Source: Streptomyces regalis (GTDB lineage: Bacteria > Actinomycetota > Actinomycetes > Streptomycetales > Streptomycetaceae). From it: a stretch of DNA of 7,110 nt. Below the pieces are notes generated by a model. It saw only the letters and a program-made list of their open reading frames with translations, was not told the DNA's origin and searched no databases. Location of the stretch: positions 1 through 7,110 of the forward strand of contig NZ_LLZG01000126.1 in NCBI RefSeq assembly GCF_001509475.1, in the 5' to 3' direction. Each line of letters opens with the position of its first letter. Positions within the stretch are counted from its first letter, which is position 1. Positions 5,781 through 7,110 of the stretch are shown in pieces. Made by a program: the position numbers and the translations under genes.

Positions 5781-6725
5781 TCAGGTGCGCGCGGACGTCG
5801 TCTGCAGGAACAGTTCGAGCAGTGCCAGCAGCGTCTCGGGCGCGTCCTCGGTCGGGAAGTGGCCGGCGCTCGGGATTTCGACCACGGGTGCGTCGGGGTA
5901 GGCCAGCCTGAACGACGGGATCACGTACTCGGGCAGCAGTGCGGTGTCCCGCATCCCGACCGCCAGCATCGCCGGTACGGCGCGCAGCGCGGCGACGGCT
6001 TCCATGGACGGCGGCCCGGGCTGGGGGCCCTGCGGGCCCTCCAGGACCTGCCGGGGGAAGGCGATGACACCGCGGGACTCCGCCGGAGTCGGGAAGGGGC
6101 TGGAGTAGGCGCGGATCCAGGTCGGCGTGGCGATCTCGGGCCGGGCGACATGCTGCAGGTCGATCATCAGGTGGGCGATGGTGTGACCCGCGTTTCCGAG
6201 GATCTGCTCGAACGAACCGTCCGAGAGCGCCGAGTGGGCCCACTGGAACCACCGGCTCTCGGCGCCGTTGGCCTTCATGAGAGGGGCGATGTCGTCTGCG
6301 AGGGGCAGCACGGTGTTCGTGGCGAAGATCCGGGAGATCCGGTCGGGGTGACGCAGTGCGAACCCGGTGCCGATGGGGCCGCCCCAGTCACGGAGCACCA
6401 GGGTGATGTCCGTGAGGTCGAGCGTGTCGACGAGCAGTGATTCGAGATTCAGGATGTGCTCGCTCGCGTCGTACGTGCGGTCCTGCGGGGTCTCGCTCTT
6501 GCCGAAGCCCATGTGGTCGGGGGCGATCACGCGGTGGTGGCGTGACAGCGGCCCGATCAGGTGGCGCCACTCGTAGCCCCAGGTGGGCTCGCCATGCAGC
6601 ATGACGATCGTCTGATCGGGCCGTGAGGGGCCCTCGTCGACATAGTGCTGGCGGAAGCCGGCCGCCTCGGTGAAGCGGGCGGGATACGGCCACGTGCCAT
6701 CGAACGTCTCTTCAGCAGCAATCAC
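5781..6725 (-). CDS. DhlA-like alpha/beta hydrolase (haloalkane dehalogenase subfamily I-like)
   Basis: 314 aa, close to the family's usual 300-310. The fold and active site follow DhlA: oxyanion motif HGEPTWGYEWR (44-54), nucleophile elbow LVLRDWGGPIG with Asp113 and halide-binding Trp114, catalytic acid Asp260 in AVGMRD, and base His289 in SAGHF. The cap segment AYSSPFPTPAES corresponds to DhlA AYAAPFPDTSYQ. DhlA-type enzymes hydrolyse carbon-halogen bonds to alcohol plus halide. The second halide-stabilising Trp of subfamily I (Trp175 in DhlA) has no obvious counterpart, and the subfamily II Asn is Glu46, so dehalogenase activity is uncertain. The start is GTG 6725 with GAGG 4 bases upstream and GGAAGG further up. 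It is the first gene behind promoter B, divergent from tetR, hence probably repressed by it. Confidence 0.88.
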   Translation of the reverse strand: MIAAEETFDGTWPYPARFTEAAGFRQHYVDEGPSRPDQTIVMLHGEPTWGYEWRHLIGPLSRHHRVIAPDHMGFGKSETPQDRTYDASEHILNLESLLVDTLDLTDITLVLRDWGGPIGTGFALRHPDRISRIFATNTVLPLADDIAPLMKANGAESRWFQWAHSALSDGSFEQILGNAGHTIAHLMIDLQHVARPEIATPTWIRAYSSPFPTPAESRGVIAFPRQVLEGPQGPQPGPPSMEAVAALRAVPAMLAVGMRDTALLPEYVIPSFRLAYPDAPVVEIPSAGHFPTEDAPETLLALLELFLQTTSART

Positions 6726-6731
6726 TGGACC

Positions 6732-6773
6732 TCACGCCTTCCTTGCGGTGTTGTCCGTACGGACCGCGGTCAT
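6732..6773 (-). CDS. Leader peptide / uORF (13 aa) ahead of the hydrolase
   Basis: ATG 6773 encodes MTAVRTDNTARKA and stops at 6732, six bases before the hydrolase GTG and in the same frame. AGAGGA lies 4 bases before the ATG, a usable ribosome site. The ATG sits in the loop of a 7-bp stem (6761-6767/6774-6780). It could couple or attenuate hydrolase translation, or simply be the ancestral hydrolase start lost to a stop. Small and speculative. Confidence 0.35.
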   Translation of the reverse strand: MTAVRTDNTARKA

Positions 6774-6780
6774 GCGGTCC
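6753..6780 (-). promoter_or_regulatory. Leader hairpins upstream of the hydrolase
   Basis: The perfect palindrome GTCCGTACGGAC (6753-6764) and the stem GGACCGC/GCGGTCC (6761-6767/6774-6780) share the GGAC bases, so they are mutually exclusive RNA structures. One would enclose the uORF start codon. This geometry is compatible with attenuation, but chance in GC-rich DNA is not excluded. Confidence 0.35.
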
Positions 6781-6904
6781 TCTGGAGTGTGTGGGTTTGA
6801 AGCAGCGTTCACCGGTCGGCTCGTTCCAGTGCTGAGCTGCGTGCTGCAGGCGTGCATGCAGCCGGTCCGGTGAGCTCAGCACGGTTGTTTACTGAACAGT
6901 CCGA

Positions 6905-6934
6905 AACCTAGATGGTTCTGTACTGGGTTGTCAA
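6905..6934 (-). promoter_or_regulatory. Leftward promoter B for the hydrolase unit
   Basis: On the minus strand, TTGACA (6929-6934) and TAGGTT (6905-6910) are separated by 18 bp, with a start expected near 6898 and thus a leader of about 170 bases. It has the same architecture as copy A at 1339-1368. It overlaps the tetR promoter, so one repressor could block both. Confidence 0.72.
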
Positions 6935-6956
6935 ATACGGTGGATCGGCCGTATCT
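6928..6956 (+). promoter_or_regulatory. tetR promoter, probably giving a leaderless mRNA
   Basis: TTGTCA (6928-6933), 17 bp, GTATCT (6951-6956) places transcription initiation at about 6963-6964, the A of the tetR ATG. No Shine-Dalgarno precedes the ATG. Leaderless mRNAs are common in actinobacteria, including for TetR genes. Confidence 0.55.
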
Positions 6957-6963
6957 TCGGTGT

Positions 6964-7110
6964 ATGGCGAGACCACGAAGCTTCGACCCCGACCACGTCC
7001 TGCATGCCGCCGAGCGGCAGTTCCGCGCTTCGGGCTACAACGGCACGAGCGTCGACGACATCAGCGCCGCGACCGGCCTGGGCCGCGGCAGCCTCTATGC
7101 CGCGTTCGAC
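6964..7110 (+). CDS. TetR-family transcriptional regulator, N-terminal part (continues at base 99 on a joined molecule)
   Basis: ATG 6964 begins MARPRSFDPDHVLHAAERQF, then the helix-turn-helix up to LYAAFD at the window end. Bases 7013-7110 equal 1-98, so the gene continues without interruption into 99-575 and totals 207 aa. This start fits the family, which opens with a few basic residues before the first helix, and fits the proposed leaderless promoter. Confidence 0.9.
   Translation, partial: MARPRSFDPDHVLHAAERQFRASGYNGTSVDDISAATGLGRGSLYAAFD
7013..7110. repeat. 98-bp terminal direct repeat, right copy
   Basis: Exact copy of 1-98; see the left copy. The identity starts at base 1 and ends at the last base, as expected for an end overlap rather than an internal duplication. 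Confidence 0.95.

Larger units (their letters stand above)
6855..6957 (-). promoter_or_regulatory. Divergent tetR/hydrolase operator-promoter region (copy B)
   Basis: Inverted homologue of 1316-1418. GTTCTGTAC (6915-6923) and TTACTGAAC (6889-6897), the latter inside the small palindrome ACTGAACAGT (6891-6900), are conserved relative to copy A, while the -10 positions between them drift. Conservation of these dyads in both copies points to binding sites of the adjacent TetR protein. The TetR binding itself is inferred. Confidence 0.7.

Noticed and set aside
5553..6440. 295-codon open frame on the plus strand
   Set aside because: Antisense to the DhlA-like hydrolase, low-complexity G/R/P-rich composition, no recognisable domain.
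6725..6773. TGA recoding that would join MTAVRTDNTARKA to the hydrolase
   Set aside because: The frames are aligned, but no selenocysteine or readthrough signal is evident, and the GTG has its own ribosome site. A uORF or mutated start is simpler.
1..7110. CRISPR arrays, tRNA or rRNA genes, phage att sites, DR-type iterons
   Set aside because: I looked for spaced direct repeats, tRNA-like cloverleaf sequence and iteron tandem repeats and saw none. The only long repeats are the end overlap, the inverted promoter copies and the short hydrolase 3' end match.

Overview
The window is very GC-rich with strong G/C bias at third codon positions. Its proteins and relics (NemR/AcrR-like TetR, SAM methyltransferase, FAD monooxygenase, DhlA-like hydrolase) look actinobacterial, most likely Streptomyces or a close relative. 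The first 98 bases (1-98) are repeated exactly as the last 98 (7013-7110), and the tetR gene is complete and in frame only when the two ends are joined. The window is therefore best read as a circular or tandemly repeated unit of about 7,012 bp. I see no replication, integrase or conjugation gene that would make it a self-sufficient plasmid.

Layout, read as a circle. The TetR-family regulator runs 6964-7012/1-575 (+). Two outward-facing promoter-operator copies about 100 bp long and about 81% identical in inverted orientation lie on either side of it: copy B (6855-6957) fires leftward and copy A (1316-1418) fires rightward. Leftward from copy B lie a leader with a 13-codon uORF, an intact DhlA-like alpha/beta hydrolase (5781-6725, -), a terminator-like hairpin overlapping an unrecognised 57-aa ORF, a palindrome-rich spacer, a relic of another hydrolase, and an intact FAD monooxygenase (4112-5353, -). 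Rightward from copy A lie the C-terminal stump of an alpha/beta hydrolase and an intact SAM methyltransferase (about 1686-2450, +). Between tetR and copy A lie an unassigned stretch and a frameshifted LigK/RraA-type aldolase relic.

The stretch 2511-4070 between the two arms is a graveyard of broken genes: an IS5-type transposase C-terminus (-), a LysR substrate-binding domain with at least two frameshifts (+), a thioredoxin-reductase-like scrap with its CxxC (-), a Tn3-family transposase C-terminus (+), and two small coupled ORFs of unknown function.

Inferred function: one TetR repressor controls two divergent catabolic or tailoring transcription units, in which a dehalogenase-like hydrolase, a flavin monooxygenase and a methyltransferase may act on a common small molecule. 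The aldolase relic hints at former aromatic-acid catabolism. The arms appear to descend from a duplicated 'promoter + hydrolase + enzyme' module, since hydrolase 3' ends with near-identical sequence precede both the methyltransferase and the monooxygenase. The substrate and inducer cannot be read from the sequence.
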